Shown piece by piece: positions 24,481 through 32,880 of a stretch of 39,159 nucleotides of DNA. A program made the position numbers and the translations under genes. Positions within the stretch are counted from its first letter, which is position 1; every line of letters starts with the position of its first letter. Origin of the DNA: Paracoccus sphaerophysae (lineage in GTDB: Bacteria > Pseudomonadota > Alphaproteobacteria > Rhodobacterales > Rhodobacteraceae); contig NZ_JRKS01000026.1 in the NCBI RefSeq assembly GCF_000763805.1, positions 1-39,159 of the forward strand. Direction: 5' to 3'. A model generated the notes under the pieces. That model was not told where the DNA came from and ran no database searches. It saw only the letters and a list, made by a program, of their open reading frames with translations.

Positions 24481-26355
24481 TCAGATGAAGGCGGTGGAAA
24501 TGGCGGGCACGGCGGCGATGACCGCCAGCCCGACCAGCAGCGCGACGAGATAGGGCCAGATGCGGCCCATCACCGCGTCGGGCGAGATGCCTGCGATCTT
24601 GCAGGCGATGTAGAAGCCGATCCCGATCGGCGGGGCCATCAGGCCGATGTTCATCGCGGTGACGATGACCATCGAATAATGGATGTCGTTGATCCCCAGC
24701 GTGCGGGCTAGCGGGAACATGATCGGGGCCAGCAGCACGATGGCCGGCAGCCCTTCCAGCACGCAGCCCAGCAGCAGGAACAGCAGCACCGAGGCGGTCA
24801 GGAAGATCGCCGGCCCCCCCGGCAGCCCGGCCATGACCGCCGTCAGGTCGCGGGCGAAGCCCGACTGGGTCAGCGCCCAGCTCATCGCCGAGGCGCAGCC
24901 GAGGATCAGCAGGATCGCCCCAGACATGGCGACCGTCTCGACCAGCATCGGCACGATCCGCCGCGCCGGGATGCCGCCATACAGGACGGCGCCGATGAGG
25001 AAGGCATAGACCACGGCGATGGCCGAGACCTCGGTGGCGGTGGCGACCCCGCCGCCGACCATGCCGCGGATCATGAAGGGCAGCGCCAGCGCCGGCGCCG
25101 CGACCAGCGCGGTGCGGCCGATCACGCCCAGCCCGGCGCGGCGGACGCCGGCCATGTCCTCGCCGCGCGCCTTCCAGCGCGCCAGCACCGCCAGCACCAC
25201 CAGCAGCACCATGGCGATGACGAAGCCGGCCGTGAACAGCCCGGCGATGGACACGCCCGCGGCCGAGCCCAGCACGATCAGCACGATCGACGGCGGCACC
25301 GTGTCGGCCATCGCCGCCCCGGTCGCCAGCAGGGCGGTCATCTCGGCCGGGGAATGGCCGCGGCGGCGCATTTCCGGGAACAGCGCCGGGGCGACGGTCG
25401 CCATGTCTGACACCTTGGACCCGGAAATCCCCGACACGAGGAACATCGAGCCGAGCAGCACATAGCTCATCCCCGCCTTCACATGGCCCAGCAGCGAGGC
25501 GAGGAAGTTGACGATGGCGCGGCCCATCCCGGTTTCGTCCAGGATGCAGCCCAGCAGCACGAAGACCGGGACCGACAGCAGGATCAGCGACGACATGCCC
25601 TCGTCCATCCGGCCCATCATCACGAAGACCGGCGAGTGGCTGGCGAAGGTCAGATAGGCCAGCGTGCCCAGCGCAAAGCAGAAGGCGATCGGCACCCCGA
25701 TCACCAGCAGGCCGGCCACGATCAGCCCCAGGAAGATCGGCAGGTTCCAGTTGCCAAGCCCGGCCAGCGCCGGCCGGGCCAGCCACAGCGCCGCGACCAG
25801 CGCCGCGATGACCGCCACCGACCCGGCGATGGCGCGCCAGTCGCGGGTGCGGATCACCGACAGCACCATCAGCAGCGTCATCAGCCCGATCCCCGCCGGC
25901 AGCGCCGCCGCGCGCACCGACATCGGCAGCCCCAGCGCCGGCGAGGTGATAAAGGATTCCTCGTAGGCATAGCTGACCGCCTCGGGCAGCAGGCGCAGCA
26001 GCAGCACCGCCACCGCGACGCGGCCGAAGACGTCCAGCACGTCCTGCATCCGGGGCGGGAACAGCGGCAGCGCGATGGTCAGGCGCAGATGTTCGTGCCG
26101 GTCGACGGCGATCGCCGCACCCAGCATCGCCATCCAGATGAACGACAGCGAGGCCGCCTCGTCGCCCCACACCAGCGGGCTGTGCAGCACATAGCGGAAC
26201 ACGACATTGGCCAGCACGATGGCCATCATCGCCGCCAGCAGGGCGGCGGCGAGCAGCTCGACCGGCCGCATCCACGGCTCGGCCTTCTTCGGGGCGGCCA
26301 GCGTCTCGATGCCGCCGAGGGCAAGTTCGGCATCCGGATCGTCAGCCAGCTCCAT
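24481..26355 (-). CDS. Fused TRAP transporter membrane subunit (DctQ-DctM)
   Basis: 624-residue fusion of the small 4-helix (DctQ, about residues 30-185) and large 12-helix (DctM, about 195-624) TRAP subunits. The Q part shows VNVVFRYV-like ANVVFRYVLHSPLVWGDEAASLSFIW; the M part shows NLPIFLGLIVAGLLVIGVPIAF, ISGSKVSDMATVAPALFPEM, MADTVPPSIVLIVLG and MAPPIGIGFYIACKIAG. TRAP systems use sodium gradients. The chosen ATG has GGAGGA six bases upstream; the frame is open further up but without family content. It is first in the operon, before dctP, whereas dctP is more often first. It diverges from the SDR gene at 26590. Confidence 0.93.
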   Translation of the reverse strand: MELADDPDAELALGGIETLAAPKKAEPWMRPVELLAAALLAAMMAIVLANVVFRYVLHSPLVWGDEAASLSFIWMAMLGAAIAVDRHEHLRLTIALPLFPPRMQDVLDVFGRVAVAVLLLRLLPEAVSYAYEESFITSPALGLPMSVRAAALPAGIGLMTLLMVLSVIRTRDWRAIAGSVAVIAALVAALWLARPALAGLGNWNLPIFLGLIVAGLLVIGVPIAFCFALGTLAYLTFASHSPVFVMMGRMDEGMSSLILLSVPVFVLLGCILDETGMGRAIVNFLASLLGHVKAGMSYVLLGSMFLVSGISGSKVSDMATVAPALFPEMRRRGHSPAEMTALLATGAAMADTVPPSIVLIVLGSAAGVSIAGLFTAGFVIAMVLLVVLAVLARWKARGEDMAGVRRAGLGVIGRTALVAAPALALPFMIRGMVGGGVATATEVSAIAVVYAFLIGAVLYGGIPARRIVPMLVETVAMSGAILLILGCASAMSWALTQSGFARDLTAVMAGLPGGPAIFLTASVLLFLLLGCVLEGLPAIVLLAPIMFPLARTLGINDIHYSMVIVTAMNIGLMAPPIGIGFYIACKIAGISPDAVMGRIWPYLVALLVGLAVIAAVPAISTAFI

Positions 26356-26382
26356 CCGATGTCCTCCGCTGGGCGATGGCCC

Positions 26383-26399
26383 GTTCCGGGATATGGACT
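26383..26399. promoter_or_regulatory. IclR-type operator-like site 1
   Basis: GTTCCGGGATATGGACT lies 28 bases upstream of the dctQM ATG. It shares GTTCCG-nn-ATATGGA with site 2 at 26471-26487 but its right half is imperfect. Two related sites in one divergent gap next to an IclR gene suggest binding of two dimers. Function is inferred. Confidence 0.5.
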
Positions 26400-26469
26400 C
26401 CTCCGTCCGCCCGGCCTTGCTGGCAAACCTGACACCAGCATGGCGGCGCGGCGCAAGCGGAAAGATCAG

Positions 26470-26488
26470 CGTTCCGCAATATGGAACG
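26470..26488. promoter_or_regulatory. IclR-type operator-like site 2 (CGTTCC-N7-GGAACG)
   Basis: A perfect 6-bp inverted repeat with a 7-base spacer; the full site reads CGTTCCGCAATATGGAACG. It is close to GTTCCGC-n3-GCGGAAC, a pattern reported for several proteobacterial IclR regulators. It is 102 bases upstream of the SDR gene and 115 upstream of dctQM, about 88 bases (8 helical turns) from site 1. The rest of the 234-base gap holds no gene. Confidence 0.6.
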
Positions 26489-26589
26489 GGTGTGATCGCG
26501 GCTTGTGTGACGCAACGTCCTGTCCTGCCGCGGCCGGGATGGGGCATAGTCGCCGGCACGGGCGGTCCGGGCCGGGGGGAACAGACGGG

Positions 26590-27399
26590 ATGACGCAGAT
26601 CGGCAAGGCGGTGGCGCTGGTGACCGGCGGGGCCGCGGGCATCGGGCTCTTGACGGCGCAGCGGCTGGCGGCGGCGGGCGCGGCGCGCGTCGTGCTGTGG
26701 GACATCGACGCGGCGGCGCTGGATCGTGCCGTGGCCGGCCTGCGCGCGCAGGGCCACGCGGCGGACGGCATCGTCTTGGACCTGTCGCAGCCGGCCGCCA
26801 TTGCCGCTGCGGTGGCGGCGACCGAGGCACTGGGCGCCGCCCCGGACATCCTGGTCAACAACGCCGGGATCGTCGTGGGCAAGCCCTTCGCCGGCCATTC
26901 CGAGGCCGACATCCGCCGCACGATGGACATCAACGCCACCGCGCCGATGCTGCTGACCCGGGCCTTCCTGCCCGGCATGATCGCGCGGGGCCGGGGGCAC
27001 GTGGTCAACATCGCCTCGGCCGCGGGGATGCTGTCGAACCCCAACATGGCGGTCTATGCGGCCAGCAAGTGGGCGATGATCGGCTGGTCCGATTCGCTGC
27101 GGCTGGAAATGGAGATGGGCCGCACCGGCGTCCGCGTCACCACCGTCTGCCCGACCTATATCGACACCGGCATGTTCCAGGGCGCGCGGCTGCGGCTGAT
27201 CCCGCTGCTGAAGCCCGAGCGTGTGGCCGATGCCATCGTCCGCGCGATCCGCCGCGACCGCATCTTCCTGCGGCTGCCGGCGATCGTGAACACGCTGCCG
27301 TTCCTCAAGGGGCTGATGCCGGTGCGGGTCTTTGACGCGGTGGGGGCGCGGCTGTTCGGGGTCTACAGCTCGATGGACAAGTTCCGGGGGCGGGAATGA
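26590..27399 (+). CDS. Short-chain dehydrogenase/reductase
   Basis: 269-residue SDR with TGGAAGIG (12-19), Asp38 after beta-2 (LWDIDA), NNAG at 90-93 and catalytic Ser143, Tyr156 and Lys160 (YAASK). The last 40 residues (IFLRLPAIVNTLPFLKGLMPVRVFD) form a hydrophobic tail seen in membrane-associated or retinol-dehydrogenase-like SDRs. It probably oxidises an alcohol to the aldehyde used by the next gene, whose ATG overlaps its stop. The two genes diverge from the TRAP operon across the IclR-type sites and are likely co-regulated with it. Substrate unknown. Confidence 0.9.
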   Translation: MTQIGKAVALVTGGAAGIGLLTAQRLAAAGAARVVLWDIDAAALDRAVAGLRAQGHAADGIVLDLSQPAAIAAAVAATEALGAAPDILVNNAGIVVGKPFAGHSEADIRRTMDINATAPMLLTRAFLPGMIARGRGHVVNIASAAGMLSNPNMAVYAASKWAMIGWSDSLRLEMEMGRTGVRVTTVCPTYIDTGMFQGARLRLIPLLKPERVADAIVRAIRRDRIFLRLPAIVNTLPFLKGLMPVRVFDAVGARLFGVYSSMDKFRGRE

Positions 27400-28817
27400 G
27401 CGCGGCGGACGACCTGCTGGCCCGGCAGCGCGCGGCCTTCCTGCGCGAGGCGCGGCCCGATGCGGCGGCGCGGCGGGCGGCGCTGGCGGCGCTGGCCACG
27501 GCGCTGCGGACCCATGAGGCCGCCCTGATCGCCGCGGTGGACGCCGATTTCGGCGGCCGGCCCGCGGCCGAGACGCGGCTGCTGGAGCTGCTGCCGCTGT
27601 ATGACCAGATCGGCCATGCGCGCCGGCATCTGGGCCGCTGGATGCGGCGGCGGCGGGCGGCGGGGTCGCCCTTCCTGTGGCCGGCGCGGGCGTTCTGGGA
27701 ACACCAGCCGCTGGGCGTCGTGGGCGTGATCGGGGCGTGGAACTATCCGGTGCTGCTGACGCTCGGCCCCGCCGTCGATGCGATTGCGGCGGGGAACCGG
27801 GTGGTGCTGAAGCCCTCGGAACTGGCGCCCCGCACGGCGGAGGCGCTGGCGGCGCTGGTCGCCTATGCATTTCCGCCCGAGCGGGTGGCGGTCGTCACCG
27901 GCGGCGTCGAGGTCGCGCGCGCGTTCAGCGCGCTGCCGTGGGATCACCTGGTGTTCACCGGCTCGACCGCGGTGGGGCGGCAGGTAATGGCAGCGGCCGC
28001 GGCGAACCTGACCCCGGTCACGCTGGAGCTGGGCGGGAAATCTCCGGCGATCCTGCACGACAGCGCAGATCTGTCCCGCGCGGTGGGGCGGCTGATGACC
28101 GGCAAGCTGTTCAACGCCGGCCAGACCTGCGTCGCCCCGGACTATGCGCTGGTCCCGCCTGCCCGCATCCCCGCCTTCGAGGCCGAGGCCGCCCGTGCCG
28201 TCCGCCGCCTGTTCCCGAACGGCCTGACCGACGACTACACCCGCATCGTCACCGACCGGCATCTGGACCGCCTGCGCGGGCTGGTCGAGGAGGCGCGGGA
28301 CCGCGGCGCGCGGGTGGTGCAACTGGCGCCGGTGCCTGAGGGCGCCAACGGCCGGATCATGCCGCCGACGCTGGTGATCGACCCGGCCCCCGACAGCAGG
28401 CTGATGACCGAAGAGATCTTCGGCCCCATCCTGCCGGTTATCCCCTGCGGGACGCTCGACGCGGCGCTGGAGTTCGTGAACGCGCGGCCCCGGCCGCTGG
28501 CGCTGTATTACTTCGACGACGACCGGGCGCGGCAGGACCGGGTGCTGGCGGGGACCATGTCGGGCGGCGTGACCTTCAACGACACGATCTTTCACCTCGC
28601 GCAGCTGAACCTGCCCTTCGGCGGCGTCGGCGACAGCGGCATGGGCGGGTATCACGGGCCGGACGGATTCGCGCAGTTTTCCAAGAAGCGCCCGGTGATG
28701 GTGCAGGCGCACTGGGCGGCGACTGGGCTGATCCGCCCGCCCTGGGGCGGCCGGCGGCGGCTGATCGGCGCGCTGCTGGCGGCGGCGCGGCGGCTGGCCG
28801 GGGCCTCGCGGGAGTGA
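27396..28817 (+). CDS. Aldehyde dehydrogenase, coniferyl-aldehyde/class 3-like
   Basis: 473-residue class 3-like aldehyde dehydrogenase without the long N-terminus of class 1/2 enzymes, similar to coniferyl-aldehyde and fatty-aldehyde dehydrogenases. The oxyanion residue is Asn116 in GAWNYPVLLT, with general-base Glu211 in LELGGKSP and catalytic Cys245 in NAGQTCVAPDY; EEIFGPILPV and a C-terminal GGVGDSGMGGYHGPDGFAQFS follow. It would turn the aldehyde from the preceding SDR into an acid, which the acyl-CoA ligase across the divergent gap could activate (inference). The two-gene operon ends in the repeat element at 28835. Confidence 0.92.
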   Translation: MSAADDLLARQRAAFLREARPDAAARRAALAALATALRTHEAALIAAVDADFGGRPAAETRLLELLPLYDQIGHARRHLGRWMRRRRAAGSPFLWPARAFWEHQPLGVVGVIGAWNYPVLLTLGPAVDAIAAGNRVVLKPSELAPRTAEALAALVAYAFPPERVAVVTGGVEVARAFSALPWDHLVFTGSTAVGRQVMAAAAANLTPVTLELGGKSPAILHDSADLSRAVGRLMTGKLFNAGQTCVAPDYALVPPARIPAFEAEAARAVRRLFPNGLTDDYTRIVTDRHLDRLRGLVEEARDRGARVVQLAPVPEGANGRIMPPTLVIDPAPDSRLMTEEIFGPILPVIPCGTLDAALEFVNARPRPLALYYFDDDRARQDRVLAGTMSGGVTFNDTIFHLAQLNLPFGGVGDSGMGGYHGPDGFAQFSKKRPVMVQAHWAATGLIRPPWGGRRRLIGALLAAARRLAGASRE

Positions 28818-28834
28818 TGCTTGCGGCGTGGCGA

Positions 28835-28881
28835 CCGGGGCGCTGCCCCGGATTATGGGATATTTGGGGACAGAAGATGGA
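28835..28881 (+). repeat. Intergenic element copy C with hairpin, possible terminator
   Basis: A perfect 7-bp hairpin CCGGGGC-gct-GCCCCGG (28835-28851) is followed by GGGATATTTGGGG and a purine-rich ACAGAAGATGGA. It fills the 64-base gap between the convergent aldehyde dehydrogenase and the small membrane protein gene, so it may act as a bidirectional terminator. Same layout as copies A and B. Confidence 0.6.
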
Positions 28882-29145
28882 CTAGCGTTCCGCCGCGTCG
28901 ATCAGCCCGCCGACCCAGCGGGTGGCGAGCCAGGTCGCGGGCAGGGTCAGCGGCACGGCGACGGCCATCGTGGCCCAGGGGCTGAGCGTCGGCCAGCCCA
29001 GCGCCGGCGCGATCAGCGCCAGCATGAACAGGTTGATCGCCACCGCCGCCCAGACGAACGGCGCCAGCAGCAGAGCCAGCCTCAGCTGGCTGCGCGGCGG
29101 CTCAGTGGCTGGTGCCTTCCTCGAAGTTGATCTTGTTCCAGACAT
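28882..29145 (-). CDS. Small two-helix membrane protein downstream of nirN
   Basis: Up to 87 residues. Two hydrophobic helices (about 24-48 and 57-76), with the second ending in a short charged tail WVGGLIDAAER. The reading frame opens inside the end of nirN (44-base overlap). The ATG at 29145 has GGGGA upstream, but the first 20 polar residues are encoded wholly within nirN and may not belong to the protein; a later non-ATG start is possible. No known family recognised with confidence; I recall similar short proteins beside denitrification genes in alphaproteobacteria. Position implies co-transcription with nir; role unknown. Confidence 0.6.
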   Translation of the reverse strand: MSGTRSTSRKAPATEPPRSQLRLALLLAPFVWAAVAINLFMLALIAPALGWPTLSPWATMAVAVPLTLPATWLATRWVGGLIDAAER

Positions 29146-30682
29146 TGTATTTCCCCGAGGGCTTCTTCATCGGCAGCCGCCGCACCTCCTCCAGCGTCCT
29201 GGCGTCATAGACGATCACCGCGCCGTCATCATCCCAGATCGAGACAAGGGCGTGGCTGCCGTCGCGGGTGAACTCGGTATGCGCGACGGTCTTGCCGGGG
29301 GCGGGGTTGAGGGTACGGACGATCTCCAGGCTCTGCTTGTCGATGATGTGCATCTCGTCCTTGTGCGGGCCGAAGAACACGTCGGCCCAGACATAGGGCG
29401 AGGTCTCGTGGCTGCGCAGGAAGAAGCCCGGCCCGTCGGTCCTGATCTGCTTGACGAGGGACCAGTCGGTCATGTCGATCACCGACAGCACGCCCTCGTT
29501 CAGATGCGGGGTGGCCATGACCGTGTGGCCGTCCCGCTTCCAGGTGATGCCCGACCCCAGATGCGGCATCCCGGGCAGGGGCAGTTCGGCCACCTTCCCG
29601 CCCGAGATCAGGTTGATCACGACGCCCTTGGTGCCCTCGCGGTTGGTGCCGATCAGGTTCTTGTAGCCCTGGTCGAAGAAGAAATCGTCCAGCGGTTCCT
29701 CGACCGGGATGCGGCGGCGGGCGAACAGGCCGACTTGCGCCCCGAAGCTTTCCTTGGCGCCCTTTTCGTAGCTGTGGACATAGCCGTCCTCATAGGGGCC
29801 GGCGTCGGGGTCGGTCGCCACCTCCCAGATCTCGGGGGCGTCCTTGAGCGCGAGGATGAACGACTTGCGTTCGGGCGCCTGATAGACGGCCGAGACACGG
29901 CTGGGCTTGCCGTCCCTGGCCTTGACGTCGACCTTGACGGGTTCCAGCGTGTCGGTGGACAGGATGGTCAGCGTCTGCGGCAGATAGTTGGCGACCGCCA
30001 GCCACTTGCCGTCATGGCTCATGGCGATGTTGCGGCTGTTCAGGCCCGCGCGGACCCGGCCGACTTCCTTGAGCGACCAGATGTCGTATTTCTCGACCCA
30101 GCCGTCGCGGGACATGACGAAGACATACCGCCCGTCCGGCGAGAACTTGGGCCCGCCATGCACCGCATAGGGCGTGGCAAAGCGGTCCAGCACGTCGAAC
30201 GTGTCGCCGTCCAGCACGCTGATGTGGTGGTCGCCGGTTTCCACGACCAGGGTGATGTTCATCGGATCGGCGGTGAAGACCGGCTTGTCGGCGGGGGTGT
30301 AGTCCGCCGCCATCTCGCGGCTGGCGGCGATCTCGGCCTCGCCCCAGGCCGGGACGTTCTCGACCGGCGCCTTGATGTAGTCCACCAGCGCGGCGATCTG
30401 GTCGGCCGACAGCCGGTCAGCGAAGCCCTCCATCTGGGTCGAGGGGCGGCCGTCGGCGATCACCTGATCCAGCCCCTTCACCCGACCCAGCGTTTCCGGA
30501 ATCAGCGCCGGGCCGGTGCCGCCCATCCGCGTCTCGGCGTGGCACGAGGCGCAATGTTCGGCGTAATCGGCCGCAGCATCCGCCCAGGCCGGTCCCGCCA
30601 GCGCCAGCCCCAGCGCCGCGGCCACCGCGCCCGCATATCCCCTCATCAGGCGTCGGTCAGAAGAAACGATGCGCGGGGTCAT
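29102..30682 (-). CDS. nirN: NirN, c-type cytochrome/d1-type propeller (dihydro-heme d1 dehydrogenase)
   Basis: 526 residues. A Sec signal ends near residue 35 (AWA). One heme c site CASCH (44-48) is in an N-terminal cytochrome domain, followed by an eight-bladed propeller like the d1 domain of NirS, with the putative axial His176 in [15 protein letters not shown]. NirN introduces the acrylate double bond in the last step of heme d1 synthesis in the periplasm and hands the heme to NirS. The ATG at 30682 lies 26 bases inside nirJ; a second ATG at 30646, 12 codons later, would also keep a signal peptide. It is the last recognised nir gene of the operon. Confidence 0.93.
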   Translation of the reverse strand: MTPRIVSSDRRLMRGYAGAVAAALGLALAGPAWADAAADYAEHCASCHAETRMGGTGPALIPETLGRVKGLDQVIADGRPSTQMEGFADRLSADQIAALVDYIKAPVENVPAWGEAEIAASREMAADYTPADKPVFTADPMNITLVVETGDHHISVLDGDTFDVLDRFATPYAVHGGPKFSPDGRYVFVMSRDGWVEKYDIWSLKEVGRVRAGLNSRNIAMSHDGKWLAVANYLPQTLTILSTDTLEPVKVDVKARDGKPSRVSAVYQAPERKSFILALKDAPEIWEVATDPDAGPYEDGYVHSYEKGAKESFGAQVGLFARRRIPVEEPLDDFFFDQGYKNLIGTNREGTKGVVINLISGGKVAELPLPGMPHLGSGITWKRDGHTVMATPHLNEGVLSVIDMTDWSLVKQIRTDGPGFFLRSHETSPYVWADVFFGPHKDEMHIIDKQSLEIVRTLNPAPGKTVAHTEFTRDGSHALVSIWDDDGAVIVYDARTLEEVRRLPMKKPSGKYNVWNKINFEEGTSH

Positions 30683-31883
30683 GGCTCTTGCCTCGGAAGG
30701 GGGTGACGGTCAGGCGGTCCGAGAAATCCTCGGGCAGGCCGATCTCGGCGTTGGACAGATAGCAGGCCGGGTCCTCGGCCCACGGGTCGCCGGTCAGCTG
30801 CAGGGCGCGGATGCGGGTGTTGCCGCCGCAGACGTCCTGGAAGGCGCAGGCGCCGCAGCGGCCCTTCAGCGGCCGCGGCCGGGTGCGCAGCGTCGCCAGC
30901 ATCGGATCGTCGCCCGTCCACCACCGGGTGAACGGCTTTTCCTTGACCGAGCCGATCGTATAGTCGGACCAGTATGTGTCGGGATGCACCTTGCCCTGCG
31001 GGTCGATATTGGCCACCCCCAGCCCCGAGGAATTGCCGCCCCACGCCGCAAGATGCGCGCGCAGATGTGCGACCGCCTCGGGCGCGAAGTGCCGTTCCGC
31101 CCAGCGCATGAAATACACCGCGTCGGCGTCGTTGTTGCCGGTCACGATCTCCAGCGGGCGGCCGTTTTTCACCGCGTCCCAGCCGCGCTCGATCAGCAGG
31201 TCCATCGCCCGGCGGGTGTGGTCGTGTTCCTGATCCTCGCCCCGGTGCTTGTCGCCGCGCCCGGCATAGACGAGGTGCGACAGGTAGAACTTGTCCACGC
31301 CTTCGGATTCGCACAGGTCCAGCATCTGCGGCAGCTGGTCGCCGTTGTCCCGGGTGATCGTGAAGCGCAGCCCGACCTTGACGCCCCGCGCCTTGCAGGC
31401 CCGCACGCCGGCGAGCGCGTTGGCAAAGGCGCCCTCGACCCCCCGGAACCAGTCGTTGGTCGCCCCGATCCCGTCCAGGCTGATGCCGACATAGTCGAAC
31501 CCCAGCGCCGCGACCCGGTCAGCGACGCCGGGCTCGCCCAGCTTGGTGCCGTTGGTGGACAGCGACAGGTGCCGGAAATCCAGTTGCCGCGCCCGCTCGG
31601 CCAGGTCCCAGAAGTCGAAGCGGCTCAGCGGCTCGCCCCCCGACAGGATCAGCGCGGGGATGCGGAAGGCGGACAGGTCCTCCAGCACGCCCATCGCCTG
31701 TGCGTGGCTCAACTCGCCCGGAAACACGTGGTCCGAGCTGACCGTATAGCAGTGCCGGCACTTGAGGTTGCAGGTCCGGGTCAGGTTCCAGATCACCACC
31801 GGCTTGACCGATCCCGGCGTGCCGCGGCGGCGGACCGGGGTCGGCTCGACCAGCTGGTGCATGTATTGCGTCAGTCGGAACAT
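30657..31883 (-). CDS. nirJ: NirJ, radical SAM enzyme of heme d1 synthesis
   Basis: 408 residues. The radical SAM [4Fe-4S] motif CxxxCxxC is at Cys38, Cys42 and Cys45 (TCNLKCRHC), followed by [15 protein letters not shown]-terminal SPASM-like cysteine set ([12 protein letters not shown], then ACYL) would hold a second cluster. NirJ acts on 12,18-didecarboxysiroheme, removing the propionate chains of rings A and B on the way to the heme d1 oxo groups. GGGGA stands before the ATG, and there is an 11-base gap from nirH, the only non-overlapping junction between nirC and nirN, so NirJ translation is probably initiated independently. Confidence 0.95.
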   Translation of the reverse strand: MFRLTQYMHQLVEPTPVRRRGTPGSVKPVVIWNLTRTCNLKCRHCYTVSSDHVFPGELSHAQAMGVLEDLSAFRIPALILSGGEPLSRFDFWDLAERARQLDFRHLSLSTNGTKLGEPGVADRVAALGFDYVGISLDGIGATNDWFRGVEGAFANALAGVRACKARGVKVGLRFTITRDNGDQLPQMLDLCESEGVDKFYLSHLVYAGRGDKHRGEDQEHDHTRRAMDLLIERGWDAVKNGRPLEIVTGNNDADAVYFMRWAERHFAPEAVAHLRAHLAAWGGNSSGLGVANIDPQGKVHPDTYWSDYTIGSVKEKPFTRWWTGDDPMLATLRTRPRPLKGRCGACAFQDVCGGNTRIRALQLTGDPWAEDPACYLSNAEIGLPEDFSDRLTVTPFRGKSHDPAHRFF

Positions 31884-31894
31884 CGCGTCCCCTT

Positions 31895-32401
31895 TCAGTC
31901 GGCCAGCCGCAGCCCGGTCTTTTTCAGGATACGGGTGGAATACAGAATGTCACTGCCCCGGCAGGCATCGCCGAGGATCGCGGCGACCTCGCGGCGCTTG
32001 GCCTCGACCTCGTCCCGGCCCGAGCCGTGCAGCATCGCGAACAGGTTATAGGGCCATTGCGGCAGCGCACGGGGCCGCTGGTAGCAATGGGTGACATAGG
32101 GCAGCGCGCCGATCCGGGCGCCAAGGTCGGAAATGCGGTCGTCCGCCACGTCCCAGACGCTCATCCCGTTGGCGGTCATGCCCAGCGCATAGTGATGCGG
32201 CGCGATGGCGATGCGGCGGATGATGCCGCGTTCCTGCATCGCGGCGATGCGGTCGATCACCTCGGCCTCGGTCAGGTCCAGCACGGCGGCGATCTCGGCA
32301 TAGGGCTGGGGGGTCAGCGGCAGCCCGGCCTGGGTCGCCCGCACGATGCGGCGGTCGATGGCGTCCAGCGGCGCCATGCCGCGCGGGTTGGCGGCAGTCA
32401 T
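31895..32401 (-). CDS. nirH: NirH, siroheme decarboxylase subunit (AsnC-like)
   Basis: 168-residue Lrp/AsnC-like protein: a helix-turn-helix-like N-terminus (about 12-62) and a RAM-like domain. The active-site segment is [20 protein letters not shown] (about 114-133), with a His and two Arg expected to handle the propionates. Together with NirDL and NirG it removes two carboxyl groups from siroheme to give 12,18-didecarboxysiroheme. ATG overlaps the nirG stop (ATGA). Confidence 0.92.
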   Translation of the reverse strand: MTAANPRGMAPLDAIDRRIVRATQAGLPLTPQPYAEIAAVLDLTEAEVIDRIAAMQERGIIRRIAIAPHHYALGMTANGMSVWDVADDRISDLGARIGALPYVTHCYQRPRALPQWPYNLFAMLHGSGRDEVEAKRREVAAILGDACRGSDILYSTRILKKTGLRLAD

Positions 32402-32880
32402 GCCTGCACCCGGAAACCGATGAAATATTCTTCCAGCTTGGGAAACAGCATCACGTCCAGCCCCGTCTCAGCCTCGATCGCCTGCGCGGTGCGGGTGATG
32501 CCCTCGGGCGTGTCGGTGGCGAGGACGAACCACATGTTCAGCGCGTGCGTGCGTTCATAATTATGCGCGACCTGCGGGTGGGCATTGACCTTTGTCAGGA
32601 CCTCGTCCCAGCGGTCGGCGGGGACTGCCATCGCGCACAGGCAGAAGGCGCCGCCCATCGCGGCGGCGTCGAAGAACGGGCCAAAGCGGGTGATCGCCCC
32701 GATTTCGCGCAGCCGCGCGATGCGGTCGATCAGCTCGGCGCCGGTGATCCCCAGCGCGGCGCCGGCGTCGTCGTAAGGGCGGGGGGTGATCGGGAAACCG
32801 TCCTGCAGCGCGTTCAGGATCGCGCGGTCGGTCGGGTCCAGCGCCTCGGGCGGCAGGATGGTGCGGGCGGACCGGGTCAT
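32398..32880 (-). CDS. nirG: NirG, siroheme decarboxylase subunit (AsnC-like)
   Basis: 160 residues from ATG 32880, overlapping the nirDL stop by four bases. AsnC-like fold with LDPTDRAILNALQDGFPITPRPYDD at the N-terminus and the active-site segment HNYERTHALNMWFVL (about 106-120). This H-x-Y-x-R-x4-N-x-W-F pattern matches the first half of NirDL, whereas NirH matches the second half, so the four units form two NirD/G-like and two NirL/H-like partners. The open frame extends upstream through nirDL but without family content. Confidence 0.92.
   Translation of the reverse strand: MTRSARTILPPEALDPTDRAILNALQDGFPITPRPYDDAGAALGITGAELIDRIARLREIGAITRFGPFFDAAAMGGAFCLCAMAVPADRWDEVLTKVNAHPQVAHNYERTHALNMWFVLATDTPEGITRTAQAIEAETGLDVMLFPKLEEYFIGFRVQA

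Noticed and set aside
27305..28712. Minus-strand open frames opposite the aldehyde dehydrogenase
   Set aside because: Shadow frames; the plus-strand product has Asn116, Glu211 and Cys245 and overlaps its partner by ATGA.
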